Positions 58,932 to 58,954 of a DNA stretch of 58,954 nt are shown here, piece by piece (the stretch's first letter is position 1; the number at the start of each line of letters is the position of its first letter). The position numbers and the translations under genes were made by a program. The notes under the pieces were generated by a model. It made no database searches, was not told the origin of the DNA, and saw nothing but the letters and a program-made list of their open reading frames with translations. Source of the DNA: a virus; the IMG/VR virus record IMGVR_UViG_3300038436_000160, positions 1-58,954 of that record; one strand, written 5' to 3'.

Positions 58932-58954
58932 TGATGGGGATATTTTACTACAGG

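Overview
The window reads as a nearly complete temperate, tailed-phage prophage of about 58 kb. Most structural and lytic genes lie on the minus strand. The right end carries a large serine recombinase whose 3' end runs antisense into a tRNA-Gly(CCC) gene. The host is probably a member of the Patescibacteria (Candidate Phyla Radiation). The reasons are a DUF5659 gene, a small Cys-rich PD-(D/E)XK nuclease of a kind common there, an 81-aa partner gene upstream of the recombinase, moderate to low GC, and first-gene promoters placed for leaderless mRNAs. This host assignment is inference. UGA is used as a stop throughout, so the code is the standard bacterial one.

Layout from right to left. 55.0-58.9 kb is the control and integration module: a Xre repressor, an ImmA/IrrE-like protein whose zinc motif lacks its Glu, a DUF3800 protein, the 81-aa partner, the recombinase and the tRNA. 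47.0-54.9 kb is a tightly overlapped early-to-packaging operon: Cro-like Xre protein, replication-type winged-helix protein, membrane lysozyme-like protein, C5 cytosine methyltransferase, ParB-methyltransferase fusion, small terminase, GpA-type large terminase and small proteins. 40.9-46.9 kb is a cell-envelope cargo block: ECF sigma factor, anti-sigma-like membrane protein, two YceG/LysM-like fragments, a full MltG transglycosylase and secreted proteins. 29.4-40.9 kb on the plus strand is a defence-like operon: MerR-type regulator, PLD-helicase, Eco57I-type adenine methyltransferase, PHP-ATPase (Ppl/TrlF-like), Cys-rich PD-(D/E)XK nuclease and membrane trypsin-like protease. The portal gene follows at 27.3-29.1 kb. 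A second cargo block at 19.0-27.2 kb holds a methyltransferase, a signal peptidase fused to a CAP domain, and a PD-(D/E)XK protein next to a 1404-aa NACHT-like ATPase with its own C-terminal nuclease motif. From 18.8 kb down to 0.8 kb are the head, tail and lysis genes: scaffold, SU10-like major capsid, adaptor, amidase, repeat-rich fibre-like protein, 1530-aa internal/polyvalent protein, M23 endolysin and holins. No tape measure, tail tube or sheath is recognisable, so a short-tailed (podovirus-like) particle is the simplest reading.

The regulatory DNA is informative. A 19-bp sequence is repeated exactly in the promoters of the Cro-like gene and of the recombinase partner gene. A different 18-bp operator (AGTAAGA-N4-TCTTACT) sits at the promoters of the repressor and the recombinase, with partial copies at two cargo genes. 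The portal operon and the head operon each begin with the same leader: a short conserved box followed at once by an intrinsic-terminator-like hairpin. That arrangement resembles lambda pR'/tR' or HK022 put control and implies antitermination of late genes. The ECF block carries shared elements upstream of its transcription units. Together the cargo would give a lysogen phage defence and envelope remodelling while late genes stay off.

Limits: all family calls come from reading motifs and order by eye. No database search was run. Residue positions are approximate unless a catalytic residue is named.
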